A stretch of 64,000 nucleotides of DNA from Inquilinus sp. Marseille-Q2685 (GCF_916619195.1 NZ_CAKAKL010000002.1:560001-624000); one strand, 5' to 3'; counted from the first letter of the stretch, positions 25,882 to 35,841 are shown. Notes: a model not told the origin generated them from the sequence alone. Numbers and translations: made by a program.

Positions 25882-27471
25882 CTACTCCTTCTTCCCCTGC
25901 CAGAAGAAGTCGTTCTCCGTCCCCGGGCCCCAGACCAGGCCCTGGACATTCTTCCGCGCGGCGACTGCCTCCACCTGCTGGAACATGAACGCATAGGGAC
26001 CGGTGTCGCGGATCTGGCGCTGCAGGTCCGCGTACATCGCCTGGCGCCTGGCCGTGTCGGTCTCCAGCACCGCGGCCTCGGTCTGCTTGGTCAGCTCCGG
26101 GATGTCCCAGGCCGTGCGCCAGGCGGTGGTCTTCATCGGCGGGTTCTCGCCATTGTCGAGATTCATGCCGAAGTTCTGGGCGTTGGTGTGCGGGTCCTGA
26201 TAGTCCGGGCCCCAGCGGCCGATCGCGGTCTGGTACTTGCGGCTGCGGACCTTGCTGGTCTGCTGCTTGTCGTCCGAGGCGATGATCTGCAGCTCCACCC
26301 CCGCCTTGGCGAAGGTCGCCTGCATCGACTGCGCCATCTCCAGATAGGGCGACCCGTTCGGCACGTCGATGCTGACCTTGAAACCGTTGGGATAGCCGCC
26401 CTGGGCCAGCAGTTGCCTGGCCTTGTCGACGTCGAGCTTGAACGGCATGTCGTCGAGGGCGCCGAGAAAGCCCTTGGGCAGGAAGTTCTCATGCGGGACC
26501 GCGAGGCCTTTCATGAAGCTGTCCGCCATGCCCTGGTAGTCGATCAGGTTCTTCAGCGCCTGCCGCACCTCGACCTTCTTCAGCGGCTCGGTCTGGGTGT
26601 TCATCGACAGGTACCAGAGGGTGCCGCGCGGCACTTCCTGCACCGTCACATCCGGGTTCGACTTCAGCGATTCGAGCTGCTCGCCCGTCAGTCCACGGGC
26701 GATGTCGACATCGCCTTTCTGCAGCAGCAGCAGCTGGGAGGTCGGGTCCAGCACATGGCGGAAGAAGATCCGCTTGAAGCCCGGCTTGCCCCGCCAGTAG
26801 TCGTCGAACCGGTTCATCACCAGGCTCTCATTCGGCTTCCAGCCGCCGAGCTCATAGGGGCCGGACCCGGCGGAATGGGTGTTCAGCCACGCATGGCCGA
26901 AATCGCCGTCCTTGGCGTTCGCCTCCACCACCTTGCTGTCGACCACCGAGGAGACGGTGGCGCTCAGGCAGTTGAGCACGAAGCTGGGCGCGTAGGCCTT
27001 GTCGGTCTTGAACACCAGCGTCCGCGCGTCCGGCGCCGTGACCATCGCGTCGACATTCTCCGCGGTCAGGCCGAACTGGCCGACGATGAAGGCCGGCGAC
27101 AGGTTCAGCTTGATGGCGCGGCGCAGCGAATAGGCTGCGTCCTCCGCCGTCAGCGGGTTGCCGGAGTGGAACCTGACCCCGTCGCGGATCTTGAAGGTGT
27201 AGCTCTTGCCGTCATCGGCGACGGTCCAGCTCTCGGCGATCCCCGGCAGGAAGTTCGCCGGGTCCTGGGCGTTGTAGTAGATCAGCCGGTCATAGACCTG
27301 GTTGATGTACTCGGTCGTCGAGAACTCGAACACCTCGGCGGGGTCGAGCGTGATGATGTCGTCGATCCGGTAGGCCTGGACCAGCGTGTCCTTCGGCATC
27401 TCGGCGCGGGCCGGCAGCGCGGCGCAGCCGAGCAGGATCGCGGCGATGGCGCTGCGCAGGATTGTTCTCAT
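25882..27471 (-). CDS. Orphan ABC substrate-binding protein (SBP_bac_5, dipeptide type)
   Basis: A 529-residue periplasmic binding protein. The signal peptide is TILRSAIAAILLGCAALPARA; the mature part has DIITLDPAEVFEFSTTEYINQVYDRL and IAESWTVADDGKSYTFKIRDG. The ATG at 27471 has AGGGGG upstream; a GTG 9 bases earlier is also possible. No permease or ATPase genes are adjacent, so it either serves a transporter encoded elsewhere or the amide operon's transporter 1.3 kb away. Confidence 0.88.
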   Translation of the reverse strand: MRTILRSAIAAILLGCAALPARAEMPKDTLVQAYRIDDIITLDPAEVFEFSTTEYINQVYDRLIYYNAQDPANFLPGIAESWTVADDGKSYTFKIRDGVRFHSGNPLTAEDAAYSLRRAIKLNLSPAFIVGQFGLTAENVDAMVTAPDARTLVFKTDKAYAPSFVLNCLSATVSSVVDSKVVEANAKDGDFGHAWLNTHSAGSGPYELGGWKPNESLVMNRFDDYWRGKPGFKRIFFRHVLDPTSQLLLLQKGDVDIARGLTGEQLESLKSNPDVTVQEVPRGTLWYLSMNTQTEPLKKVEVRQALKNLIDYQGMADSFMKGLAVPHENFLPKGFLGALDDMPFKLDVDKARQLLAQGGYPNGFKVSIDVPNGSPYLEMAQSMQATFAKAGVELQIIASDDKQQTSKVRSRKYQTAIGRWGPDYQDPHTNAQNFGMNLDNGENPPMKTTAWRTAWDIPELTKQTEAAVLETDTARRQAMYADLQRQIRDTGPYAFMFQQVEAVAARKNVQGLVWGPGTENDFFWQGKKE

Positions 27472-27563
27472 TGGATGCACCCCCTGTTTGACGTGCGGAG
27501 GCGATCGTAGGCCCGCCCCGCGGCGCCGACTAGGCGGATTCGCTCAGGACTTGTCGCATCCGC

Positions 27564-29891
27564 CTATTTGACGACCTTACCGATCTCGACCGTCCGGGAC
27601 GGCTGGTCCGGCGCCTCGATCCGGGCCGACTGCGCCGGCAGAGTCGCCCCGCCTGGCAGCGCCCGCGGCTTCGCGTCGAAGTTGACGGTGACCGTGGTGC
27701 CGTCGCCGAAGCTCGAGCGCTGCAGCAGCCGATCAGGCGACAGCACCGCGAAGTCCATCATCGGCCGGGCGAAGACCCGCTCGTGCAGCGGCCGGAACAC
27801 CCGGTCATAGGCGGCGATGATCGGCAGGTCGCGGTCCAGCACCGCCGCGTTCAGGTGGTAGAGCGGCGGCACGGCGTAGAGCAGCTGCAGCAGCGCCGTC
27901 GCCTCGCGCTGGTCGGAGAACTTCAGCGAGCCGTATTCCCAGTGATGGGTGGTGACCACGCTGTCGTGCAGCGCGATCTCGTAGAGCGGCAGCCGGAAGC
28001 GCGGATCGGCGACGAAGCGCGCGACTTCGGGCTTCAGCCGGACCGGATTGAAGTAGAGCGACGGCGTCTCCGGCGGCCAGTAGTTGCCGCGGTAGTAGGG
28101 CGAGGCCTTGTCCTTCATCTCCGGCACCATCCAGGCGAAGGGCTGGGTGGTCATGCCGTGGGCGAAGGCGATCTGCGGCGCGAACAGGGCGGAGCCGCCC
28201 TCGCTGCCGACGACGAGGCCGAGCGACGCGGCGAAGGCCAGGCGGCGGCGCCTGGCGTCCGCGTCCTGCGCCTCGCCGGTCTCGCGGCCCGGCGCATAGT
28301 CGTCGAACACCAGGCCGGTGGCGTCGACGTCGAGGAACAGGCTGTCGAGGCCCGCCGCCTTGGCCGCCGCCGCGATCCGGCGCCGGGCATAGGGCTCCGC
28401 CGCCACGGCGCTGGCATAGACGCCGCGGCCGGCGAAGCCGGTGATGGTCCTGCCGTTGCTGTCGACATAGCCGGCGGCGGCGAGGTCGGCGCCCATCTGC
28501 GCCGTCGGCCAAGTCTCGGGCAGGTCCGGCGGATGGGCGCTGCCATAGCTGTCATAGGCGCCGACGAGATAGCCGGCGGCCTTGGCGGCGGCCACGGCCT
28601 CGGGATGCCACAGCGCGTCGCGCCAATCCTCGACGCCCAGCCAGGCGCGGGTGAGCCCGGCGGTCCGCAGCGCCGCGACCGTGTCGAGAGACAGCCCGCC
28701 GCCCCAGCGCTCCGGCGGCGCCAGCAGCGGGCCGAAGGTCTCGGCCAGAGCCGCCCGGAGGGGCCCGGTGGCCCAGGCGGCCTCCGCCGCGGGATCGTGC
28801 CCGCCCGGCAGCGGATCGACCGGCGCCATCGGCACGGCCCGGCGCAAAGCCTCGTTGACCGCGCGGGTCAGCGCCGCCCGGCTGTAAACCGAGACGAAGC
28901 CGCCGGCGCCGGCCGCGTCCTTGAACGCGCGTTCGAATTCGGCCCGCGCCTCCGCGCCGAAGGCCTGCCACAGCCGGCCGGCGAGATGCCCGGGATCGTC
29001 CCTCTTCTGCTGGACCAGCCGGACGAAGGCGCGCCACTGCAGCACATCCTCCGGCTTCAGCGGCCCTTTGCCCCCGAGATAGATGTGCGGCGCGCCGCCG
29101 AGCCGGGCGATATCCGGCAACGCCGCGATCTTCTCCGTCAGCGGGACGAAGCCGCCGCCGGCCTGCAGCCAGGTCCGATACGTCCTCGCCCCGGCCAGCG
29201 GATCGGGCGGCCCCGGCACGATGCGGACGACATAGGGCGCGCCGGGTGCCAGCCGGGTGAAGTCGTGCGCCAGCACCGGCCGCGGCCGGCCGGATTCCTC
29301 GACGACCGCGAACCAGGTGTTGAACGGCGTCTCGACCAGCCAGGTGATCGACCGGCCGGCGCGCAGCTCGGTCCAGAACGGCATCGACAGCTGCTCGGCC
29401 AGGCCGGCCGGCTCGTAGCGCCGGGTCAGCCAGCCCAGCCAGGCGGGGTCGTCGGCCGGGATGTAGCTGCCCTCGCCGAAGGGCATCGCATAGGCGGTGA
29501 TCGCGGCCGGGTCGGCGGTCTGCGGCCAAGCCAGAGTCGCGGGCCGGTCGGAGCGGATCGACAGGCGCAGCGCCTCGCCCTCGACCGCCGCCTCGATCGT
29601 GAAGGCGTCGCTGCCCGCCGCGAGCCGCCAGCCATGGCCGGTCCCGTCCGTCACCTGCCCCGGATCCATGGCCGGAACGGCCAGCGCCGCCTCGTCCCCG
29701 CCGGCGGGACGGAACCACACCGCCAGCGTCGCCGGATCGATCCGGAACTCGCCGGCCGGCGCCGGCAGCACCACCGAGCCGTCCGGCGCCGCCGCGGCCG
29801 GCCCGGCCGAAGCCAGCAAGGCCAGAACGGAAACCAGGCGCCTCGCGAGCGACGCCGCCCACCGGCGGACTCTGCCTGCATCGACTATCAT
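27564..29891 (-). CDS. Putative secreted glycoside hydrolase-like protein
   Basis: About 775 residues. The N-terminus carries a Sec signal (LVSVLALLASAGPAAAA). An N-terminal beta-rich region (about 40-260) is followed by a TIM-barrel-like region with candidate catalytic acids in DSLFLDVDATGLVFDDY and VVGSEGGSALF, then a C-terminal beta region. The arrangement resembles large glycosidases of the GH101/DUF5696 kind; the assignment rests on overall pattern and is tentative. The frame is open to a TTG at 29903; the ATG at 29891 is used here. It would act in the periplasm or outside the cell. Confidence 0.55.
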   Translation of the reverse strand: MIVDAGRVRRWAASLARRLVSVLALLASAGPAAAAPDGSVVLPAPAGEFRIDPATLAVWFRPAGGDEAALAVPAMDPGQVTDGTGHGWRLAAGSDAFTIEAAVEGEALRLSIRSDRPATLAWPQTADPAAITAYAMPFGEGSYIPADDPAWLGWLTRRYEPAGLAEQLSMPFWTELRAGRSITWLVETPFNTWFAVVEESGRPRPVLAHDFTRLAPGAPYVVRIVPGPPDPLAGARTYRTWLQAGGGFVPLTEKIAALPDIARLGGAPHIYLGGKGPLKPEDVLQWRAFVRLVQQKRDDPGHLAGRLWQAFGAEARAEFERAFKDAAGAGGFVSVYSRAALTRAVNEALRRAVPMAPVDPLPGGHDPAAEAAWATGPLRAALAETFGPLLAPPERWGGGLSLDTVAALRTAGLTRAWLGVEDWRDALWHPEAVAAAKAAGYLVGAYDSYGSAHPPDLPETWPTAQMGADLAAAGYVDSNGRTITGFAGRGVYASAVAAEPYARRRIAAAAKAAGLDSLFLDVDATGLVFDDYAPGRETGEAQDADARRRRLAFAASLGLVVGSEGGSALFAPQIAFAHGMTTQPFAWMVPEMKDKASPYYRGNYWPPETPSLYFNPVRLKPEVARFVADPRFRLPLYEIALHDSVVTTHHWEYGSLKFSDQREATALLQLLYAVPPLYHLNAAVLDRDLPIIAAYDRVFRPLHERVFARPMMDFAVLSPDRLLQRSSFGDGTTVTVNFDAKPRALPGGATLPAQSARIEAPDQPSRTVEIGKVVK

Positions 29892-29925
29892 CCGGAATCT
29901 CAATAAAGGAACCTAACAAGCTGTA

Positions 29926-31203
29926 TTAGCGTAAGATTCTCAATTCCTCGGAAGCGGTACCCGATGCCGTCGAAGGCATCCCGGCCAGGGTGGCAGGATG
30001 GGTCTTGGCGAAGGGGCCGAGGGCGAGGCCGGCGAAGGTCTCGACCATCCGGCGGCGCAGCCAGGGCAGCCGCGTCGACGGATGGAAGGTCCGGTCGCGC
30101 AAGGCCCCGATCCAGCGGCTGTCGGACTGGAAAGCCGGGGTCAGCAGCGCGCTCATGCGCTGGTAGAAGCGGATATGCCGTCGGCGCCGCTCGCCATAGG
30201 CGGCCAGCGCCCGAGGGATATCCGGCTCGGCCGCCAGCGCATCGGCCAGGGCGGCGCCGTCCAGCATCGCCATGGTCACGCCGGCGCCGAGCTGCGGGCT
30301 GGTGGAATGGGCCGCGTCGCCGATGAAGGCGATGCGGTCGCCGAAAGGCCGGCGCAGCGTCGCCTGGGCATAGCGGGCCAGCGTCAGCTGGGCGGTGTCG
30401 GTGATGCCGGCGATCACCGGCTCGATCTCGGGCCACAGGTCGAGGACCCGGCGCCGCCAGGCCGCGATCCCCGCCGACAGCAGGGCCGGATGCTCGGCCA
30501 CCTTGAGGCTCCAGAACAGGATGGCGCGCGGGACATCGTCGCCCGGCATCCGCCCGACCGGCAGCAGGCCCAGCATCTCCCGCGCCGCGCGGAAGCGCTG
30601 CTCCAGCCGGTCGGGCCGCAGCCCGGCGGCCGGCACCGTCGCCCAGACCGCGCCATAGGCGTATGGCTTCGGCTGGACCGGGGCGTGGGCCAGCGGGCGC
30701 AGCGCCGAGCCGCTGCCGGTCGCGTCGACCACGAGGTCGACCGCCGGCAGGCGGCGGCCGGCGGCGGCGGCGGCGACCGGAACGGGCCGGCCCTCTGCAT
30801 CGGCCGCCAGCGCGGCGATCTCGACCCCGGTCTCGACCGGGATGCGGCGCGACGCGGCCGCCTGCCACAGCACCTCGAAGATCGCGGCGCGGTGGATCGC
30901 CAGGCCGTGCAGCGCCGGATCGACCGCAGCGTAGCTGAGGTCGAACACCACCCGGCCCGACGGCTCGGAGCGGGCATAGAGCCCGTCGATCCGCTGGCCA
31001 TAGGCCAGGGCCGCGTCGAGCGCGCCGATCCGGCCCAGCGCGGCCAGGCCGGCCGGCTGCAGCATCAGCCCGGCGCCGATCGGCCGCGGCTCGGCGAAGC
31101 GCTCGAGCAGCCGCACCTGGTGCCCGGCATCGTGCAAGAAGCAGGCGGCGGCCAGACCGGCCGGGCCGCAGCCGCAGACGGCGATCGACAGGGGCTCGGT
31201 CAC
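29926..31203 (-). CDS. FAD-dependent monooxygenase (UbiH/PHBH-like)
   Basis: A 425-residue flavoprotein hydroxylase. The N-terminus has the dinucleotide motif IAVCGCGPAGLAAACFLHDAG, the middle has the DG-type motif (VDLVVDATGSGSALR), and the GD motif appears as RIAFIGDAAHSTSPQLGAG. It is expected to hydroxylate an aromatic or polyketide-like substrate with NAD(P)H. It starts with GTG at 31203, 6 bp after the PPK2 stop, so the two share a transcript although no common pathway is obvious. Confidence 0.85.
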   Translation of the reverse strand: MTEPLSIAVCGCGPAGLAAACFLHDAGHQVRLLERFAEPRPIGAGLMLQPAGLAALGRIGALDAALAYGQRIDGLYARSEPSGRVVFDLSYAAVDPALHGLAIHRAAIFEVLWQAAASRRIPVETGVEIAALAADAEGRPVPVAAAAAGRRLPAVDLVVDATGSGSALRPLAHAPVQPKPYAYGAVWATVPAAGLRPDRLEQRFRAAREMLGLLPVGRMPGDDVPRAILFWSLKVAEHPALLSAGIAAWRRRVLDLWPEIEPVIAGITDTAQLTLARYAQATLRRPFGDRIAFIGDAAHSTSPQLGAGVTMAMLDGAALADALAAEPDIPRALAAYGERRRRHIRFYQRMSALLTPAFQSDSRWIGALRDRTFHPSTRLPWLRRRMVETFAGLALGPFAKTHPATLAGMPSTASGTASEELRILR

Positions 31204-31209
31204 GATCGG

Positions 31210-32088
31210 CTATTCGTTCTCCAGCGCCGCCCGGGAGGCCTGCAGCTTGTCCTTCAGCTCCGGCTCGACCTTGGGATAGGCGAGGTCCAGCCCCTCCATC
31301 GCATCGACGATGGCGGCGGCGACGGCCAGGCGCGTGAACCACTTGCTGTCGGCCGGCACCACATGCCAGGGCGCATGCGGCGTGGCGGTGGCCCGGATCA
31401 TCTCCTCATAGGCCTTCATGTAGTCGGACCACAGCTGGCGCTCCGCCACGTCCGAGGGCTGGAACTTCCAGTGCTTCTCCGGCTCGTCCAGCCGCTCCAG
31501 GAAGCGCTTCTTCTGCTCGTCCTTCGAGACGTTGAGGAAGAACTTCAGCACCAGCGTGCCGTTGCGGGCCAGGTAGCGCTCGAAGGCGTTGATGTCCTCG
31601 AACCGCTCCTTCCAGATCTTCTTCGTCACCAGCTTCGGCGGCAGGTGCTGGTTGGCCAGGATGTCGGGATGCACCCGCACCACCAGCACCTCCTCGTAGT
31701 AGGAGCGGTTGAAGATGCCGATCCGCCCGCGCTCCGGCAGGTGCCGGGTGGTGCGCCACAGGAAGTCGTGGTCCAGCTCCTCCGCCGAAGGCTGCTTGAA
31801 GGACGTCACCTGGCAGCCCTGCGGGTTGATCCCGGACATCACGTGCTTGATGGTGCTGTCCTTCCCGGCCGCATCCATCGCCTGGAAGATCAGCAGCACC
31901 GACCAGTGGTCCTGGGCGTAGAGCTTGTCCTGCATCTCCGCCAGCCTGGCGACGCTCTGGGCCAGCGCCTCCTGCGCCACCGCCTTGTCGTCCAGCCAGG
32001 CGGTGTCCGCCGGATCCCAGTCCTTCAGGCGGAAGCCGTCGCCGTCCTCGATCCGGTACCGCTTCGCCAGCTTGCCCAGCTTGACCAT
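31210..32088 (-). CDS. ppk2: Polyphosphate kinase 2 family protein
   Basis: A 292-residue PPK2-type phosphotransferase that moves phosphate between polyphosphate and nucleotides. Walker A is FQAMDAAGKDSTIKHVMSG, the second motif is GIFNRSYYEEVLVVRVHP, and the lid region KDEQKKRFLERLDEPEKHWKF is rich in basic residues. The ATG at 32088 has GGAGGGG upstream, so the longer frame is rejected. The length fits short-form class I enzymes; which nucleotide it prefers cannot be read from sequence. Confidence 0.9.
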   Translation of the reverse strand: MVKLGKLAKRYRIEDGDGFRLKDWDPADTAWLDDKAVAQEALAQSVARLAEMQDKLYAQDHWSVLLIFQAMDAAGKDSTIKHVMSGINPQGCQVTSFKQPSAEELDHDFLWRTTRHLPERGRIGIFNRSYYEEVLVVRVHPDILANQHLPPKLVTKKIWKERFEDINAFERYLARNGTLVLKFFLNVSKDEQKKRFLERLDEPEKHWKFQPSDVAERQLWSDYMKAYEEMIRATATPHAPWHVVPADSKWFTRLAVAAAIVDAMEGLDLAYPKVEPELKDKLQASRAALENE

Positions 32089-32203
32089 CCGTTCCCCTCC
32101 CCGATCGATGCGCGCCGAAGCGGCCCGCATGGCGATCGATGCAGGAATTTCGTCGGTCTGGCAAATCGGAGATGATGCCGCGCCTTCCGCAGCGAGGATC
32201 CGC

Positions 32204-32785
32204 ATGACCCGGCACGTCCATTTCATCACCCATCCCGACGTGCTGATCGACCCGGCTGTGCCGGTGCCGGACTGGCCGCTGTCGGAGCGCGGCCGCGAGC
32301 GCATGCGGGCGGTGCTGGACCAGCCCTGGGCGCCGCGGCTGCGCAGCCTGTTCTGCAGCACCGAGCGCAAGGCCCGGGACGGCGCCGCCATCCTCGCCGC
32401 GGCCCTGGGCCTGCCGGTCACGGAGCTTGAGGATCTCGGCGAAAACGACCGTTCTTCAACCGGTTACCTGCCGAAGCTCGAGTTCGAGGCGACGGCCGAT
32501 GCCTTCTTCGCCCGGCCGCAGGAGAGCGTGCGCGGCTGGGAGCGCGCTGCCGACGCCCAGCGCCGCATCGTCGCCGCTTTGGACGAGATCCTGCGCCGGG
32601 CGCCGGCCGAAGGCGACATCGCCATCGTCTCGCATGGCGGCGTCGGGGCGCTGCTGCTGTGCCATCTCGAGAACCGGCCTATCAGCCGCGCCGCCGACCA
32701 GCCCGCCGGCCAGGGCGGCCACCACTACGCCTTCACCGCGGAGGACCGCCGGCTGCTGCACGGCTGGCAGCCGATCGACGAATAG
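32204..32785 (+). CDS. Histidine phosphatase superfamily protein with altered RHG motif
   Basis: A 193-residue phosphoglycerate-mutase-fold protein. The N-terminal motif, normally RHG, reads THP (HVHFITHPDV), keeping the phospho-acceptor His but losing the Arg; the second His is present in IAIVSHGGVGALLL. WPLSERGRERM and LFCSTERKARDGAAIL match the family. The ATG at 32204 has GAGGA upstream. It is divergent from ppk2. It may be a phosphatase of altered specificity. Confidence 0.8.
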   Translation: MTRHVHFITHPDVLIDPAVPVPDWPLSERGRERMRAVLDQPWAPRLRSLFCSTERKARDGAAILAAALGLPVTELEDLGENDRSSTGYLPKLEFEATADAFFARPQESVRGWERAADAQRRIVAALDEILRRAPAEGDIAIVSHGGVGALLLCHLENRPISRAADQPAGQGGHHYAFTAEDRRLLHGWQPIDE

Positions 32786-32887
32786 TTGCTCGATATCAAT
32801 AGAATGCCGGCCGTTCCTAAGATCATCCTCGGTCCATCTTGGGCCGTCCCCATTGCGCCGGCCGTGTGCCGGTGCGATGACGCCGTC

Positions 32888-33601
32888 ATGATCGCCGCCC
32901 CGCCCCCGATCTTGACCGACGCCGAGATCCTGGCCCGCCTGCTGTACCGCGACGGGCTGATGCTGATCCTCGACAAGCCGGCCGGGCTGCCGGTGCATGC
33001 CGGGCCGAAGGGCGGGCCAGTGCTGGACCATCATCTCGACGCGCTGCGCTTCGGCCTGCCGCACCCGCCCGCCCTGGCCCATCGGCTGGACAAGGACACC
33101 AGCGGCTGCCTGGTGCTGGGCCGGCACCGCAAGGCCACGGCGACGCTGGGCGAGCTGTTCGCCTCCGGCCGGGTGGCGAAGACCTACTGGGCCGTGGTGG
33201 AAGGCGGCCCGGCAGAGGATGAGGGCCGGATCGACCTGCCGCTGGCCAAGCGGTCGGCGCAGCGCGGCTGGTGGATGAAGGTCGACCCCGCCGGCCAGCC
33301 GGCGCAGAGCGAGTTCCGCGTGCTCGGCCGCGCCGAGGGCCTGGCCTGGCTGGAGCTGCGCCCTCTGACGGGACGCACCCATCAGCTGCGGCTGCACTGC
33401 TCGGCCTCCGGCTTCCCGATCCGGGGCGACGCGATCTACGGCACCGCCGGCCGCGGTCCGGAGGCCCCGCCGCTGCACCTGCACGCCCGCGCCGTGTCGG
33501 TCCCGCTCTACCCGAAGAAGCCGCCAGTCACCGCCGAGGCGCCGCCGCCACCCCATCTGGCCGGGACGCTGCGACGCTTCGGCACCGGCGCGACCGCTTG
33601 A
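32888..33601 (+). CDS. RluA-family RNA pseudouridine synthase
   Basis: A 237-residue stand-alone catalytic domain without S4 domain. The catalytic motif is HRLDKDTSGCLVLG (Asp68); LILDKPAGLPVH and LRPLTGRTHQLRLHC are the other two family signatures. The ATG at 32888 is the first start giving the usual N-terminus (ILARLLYRDGLMLILDKPAG); the frame is open to 32786. RNA target (tRNA or 23S rRNA) cannot be read from sequence; the size fits RluA/TruC-like enzymes. Confidence 0.87.
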   Translation: MIAAPPPILTDAEILARLLYRDGLMLILDKPAGLPVHAGPKGGPVLDHHLDALRFGLPHPPALAHRLDKDTSGCLVLGRHRKATATLGELFASGRVAKTYWAVVEGGPAEDEGRIDLPLAKRSAQRGWWMKVDPAGQPAQSEFRVLGRAEGLAWLELRPLTGRTHQLRLHCSASGFPIRGDAIYGTAGRGPEAPPLHLHARAVSVPLYPKKPPVTAEAPPPPHLAGTLRRFGTGATA

Positions 33602-33863
33602 CCGACTCGTTCCTGGCACGGTTGCGGCCGACACATCGCCCGTCGGCTCCGAGTCGCCCGGCTCTCCCGCTCGCTTGCCGTCCCCGGAGGACGCCCCCGC
33701 CGGGCCCAGGCCGGATGACCGCGCCACCGGAGCGGGCGGCGAAAGCTTCGGAAACCGGCCGGGACAGGACCGATCGGGACACAACACATCGCGGTCTCAG
33801 CCCCTGGGAACCACAACCTGTTGCATATCCGGATCGAACCGGGTTCAATGGTCGAGAACCCCC

Positions 33864-34613
33864 GTGTTGACGGCCGGATCGCGCCCGGCTACGCCCCTGA
33901 CCGTGACAACAGCAGCCCGCACCCGCCCCGCCATCCGCTTCCGTGGTCGCTCCTTCATGGCGCTCGTTCTGGCGCCGGACCCGCCGATCACCGACTGGCT
34001 CACCGAGCTCGACGCCCAGATCCAGCGTTCGCCTGCGTTCTTCCAGGGCCGCCCCGTGGTGGTCGACCTGTCGGCCCTGCCGATGCGCAAGCAGGACCTG
34101 ACGGCGCTGATCGAGGACCTGCAGCAGCGCGACATCCGCCTGATCGGGATCGAAGGCGCCGACCCGTCCTGGCTCGGCTCGGAGGCCTGGGGCCGGCCGC
34201 CGATGATGACCGGCAGCCGCCCCGCCGGGATGATCGAGGTGCCGGACGGCGCCGCGGCGGCGCCGGCGGCCGAGGCCCGGCCCGCCGCCTCGCTGCTGCT
34301 GGACCGGCCGGTGCGCTCCGGCCAGTCGGTGATCTTCCCGGAGGGCGACGTCACGGTCGTCGGGTCCGTCGCCTCGGGGGCCGAGATCATCGCCGGCGGG
34401 TCGATCCACGTCTACGGCACGCTGCGCGGCCGGGCGATTGCGGGATCCACCGGCAACGGCCGGGCCCGGATCTTCTGCCGCAAGCTCGAGGCCGAGCTGC
34501 TGGCGATCGACGGTCTCTACAAGACCGCGGACGACATGGAGCCGAAGCTGCGCGGCAGGGCGGTGCAGGCTTGGCTCGACGGCGACGCCATGGTTCTGGC
34601 AGCCCTGGACTGA
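33864..34613 (+). CDS. minC: Septum-site-determining protein MinC
   Basis: About 249 residues, inhibitor of FtsZ ring assembly. The N-terminal domain begins at AIRFRGRSFMALVLAPDPP; the C-terminal beta-helix starts at LLLDRPVRSGQSVIFPEGDVT and includes GSIHVYGTLRGRAIAG and ARIFCRKLEAELLAIDGLY, the MinD-binding region. The GTG at 33864 is tentative; a GTG at 33903 also keeps the domain. A promoter-like pair TTGCAT-17-TTCAAT sits at 33821-33849. minD follows after 23 bp. Confidence 0.92.
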   Translation: MLTAGSRPATPLTVTTAARTRPAIRFRGRSFMALVLAPDPPITDWLTELDAQIQRSPAFFQGRPVVVDLSALPMRKQDLTALIEDLQQRDIRLIGIEGADPSWLGSEAWGRPPMMTGSRPAGMIEVPDGAAAAPAAEARPAASLLLDRPVRSGQSVIFPEGDVTVVGSVASGAEIIAGGSIHVYGTLRGRAIAGSTGNGRARIFCRKLEAELLAIDGLYKTADDMEPKLRGRAVQAWLDGDAMVLAALD

Positions 34614-34636
34614 GGCATTAGAGGAGAGAAGCGAAT

Positions 34637-35452
34637 ATGGCCAAGGTCTTGGTCGTGACATCCGGAAAAGGCGGGGTCGGCAAGACGACCTCCACCGCGG
34701 CGCTGGGCGCGGCCTTGGCCCAGACCGGGCAGAACGTCGTCGTCGTCGACTTCGACGTCGGCCTGCGCAATCTCGACCTGGTGATGGGGTCGGAACGGCG
34801 GGTCGTGTTCGACCTGATCAACGTCGTCCAGGGCGACGCCAAGCTGCCGCAGGCGCTGATCCGCGACAAGCGGGTCGACACCCTGTCTCTCCTGGCCGCG
34901 TCGCAGACCCGCGACAAGGACGCCCTGACCATGGAGGGCGTGTCGCGCGTCATCGGCGAGCTGAAGGAGAAGTTCGACTGGGTGATCTGCGACAGCCCGG
35001 CCGGCATCGAGAAGGGCGCGGTCCTGGCGATGCGGCATGCCGATGCCGCGGTCGTCGTGACCAACCCGGAGGTCTCCTCGGTCCGTGATTCCGACCGCAT
35101 CATCGGCCTGCTCGATTCCAAGACCGAGAAGGCGGAAAAGGGCGAGCGCGTCGAGAAGCACCTGCTGCTGACCCGGTACGACCAGGGCCGGGCCGAGCGC
35201 GGCGAGATGCTGAAGACCGAGGACGTGCTGGAGATCCTGTCGATCCCGCTGCTCGGCATCATCCCCGAGAGCGAGGAGGTGCTGCGGGCCTCGAACATGG
35301 GCGCGCCGGTCACGCTCAACGCCCCGCAGAGCGCCCCGGCCCGGGCCTATTTCGACGCGGTCAAACGCCTGAAGGGCGAGACGATCGAGATGTCGGTGCC
35401 CAGCGACAGGAAGGGGATCTTCGCCAAGCTGTTCGGCCGGAGGGTTGCATGA
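34637..35452 (+). CDS. minD: Septum-site-determining protein MinD
   Basis: A 271-residue membrane-associating ATPase that recruits MinC and oscillates with MinE. The deviant Walker A is [12 protein letters not shown] at the N-terminus, switch-like [17 protein letters not shown] follows, and the C-terminal amphipathic helix [13 protein letters not shown] targets the membrane. The ATG at 34637 has GAGGAGAG upstream. It overlaps minE by 4 bases (ATGA). Confidence 0.97.
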   Translation: MAKVLVVTSGKGGVGKTTSTAALGAALAQTGQNVVVVDFDVGLRNLDLVMGSERRVVFDLINVVQGDAKLPQALIRDKRVDTLSLLAASQTRDKDALTMEGVSRVIGELKEKFDWVICDSPAGIEKGAVLAMRHADAAVVVTNPEVSSVRDSDRIIGLLDSKTEKAEKGERVEKHLLLTRYDQGRAERGEMLKTEDVLEILSIPLLGIIPESEEVLRASNMGAPVTLNAPQSAPARAYFDAVKRLKGETIEMSVPSDRKGIFAKLFGRRVA

Positions 35453-35727
35453 GCCTGTTCAGCTTCTTCACCAAGCGCAACTCCGCCCCGGTGGCGCGGG
35501 AGCGGTTGCAGATCCTGCTGGCGCATGAGCGGTCGGTGATCGGCGGACGGTCGGATCTGATGGCGATCCTGCAGGAGGAGATCCTGGCGGTGATCGCCAA
35601 GCACATCGCGGTCGACCGCGAGAAGGTGCAGGTCAAGCTCGACCGCGGCGACTCGGTGTCGACGCTGGAAGTCGATATCGAGATCCCCACCCCCTCGGGC
35701 CCGGCCCGGATCGCCGCGCGGGGCTGA
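35449..35727 (+). CDS. minE: Cell division topological specificity factor MinE
   Basis: A 92-residue protein. The N-terminal membrane and anti-MinCD region ([27 protein letters not shown], residues 1-27) and the topological domain with [21 protein letters not shown] are both present. The overlap with minD shows coupled synthesis. A possible hairpin (GTCTCACC at 35737, GGTGAGAC at 35771) follows the stop but lacks a T-run. Confidence 0.96.
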   Translation: MSLFSFFTKRNSAPVARERLQILLAHERSVIGGRSDLMAILQEEILAVIAKHIAVDREKVQVKLDRGDSVSTLEVDIEIPTPSGPARIAARG

Positions 35728-35841
35728 GCGCCCTCGGTCTCACCTGACAAGGGGCGATGCGGAAGGCCCCGGTGAGACGCCGTTCCGGCCACTGCGCAGC
35801 CGACCCGGCCGGGCTCCTCTCCAAAGCACCTCGACGGCGCG

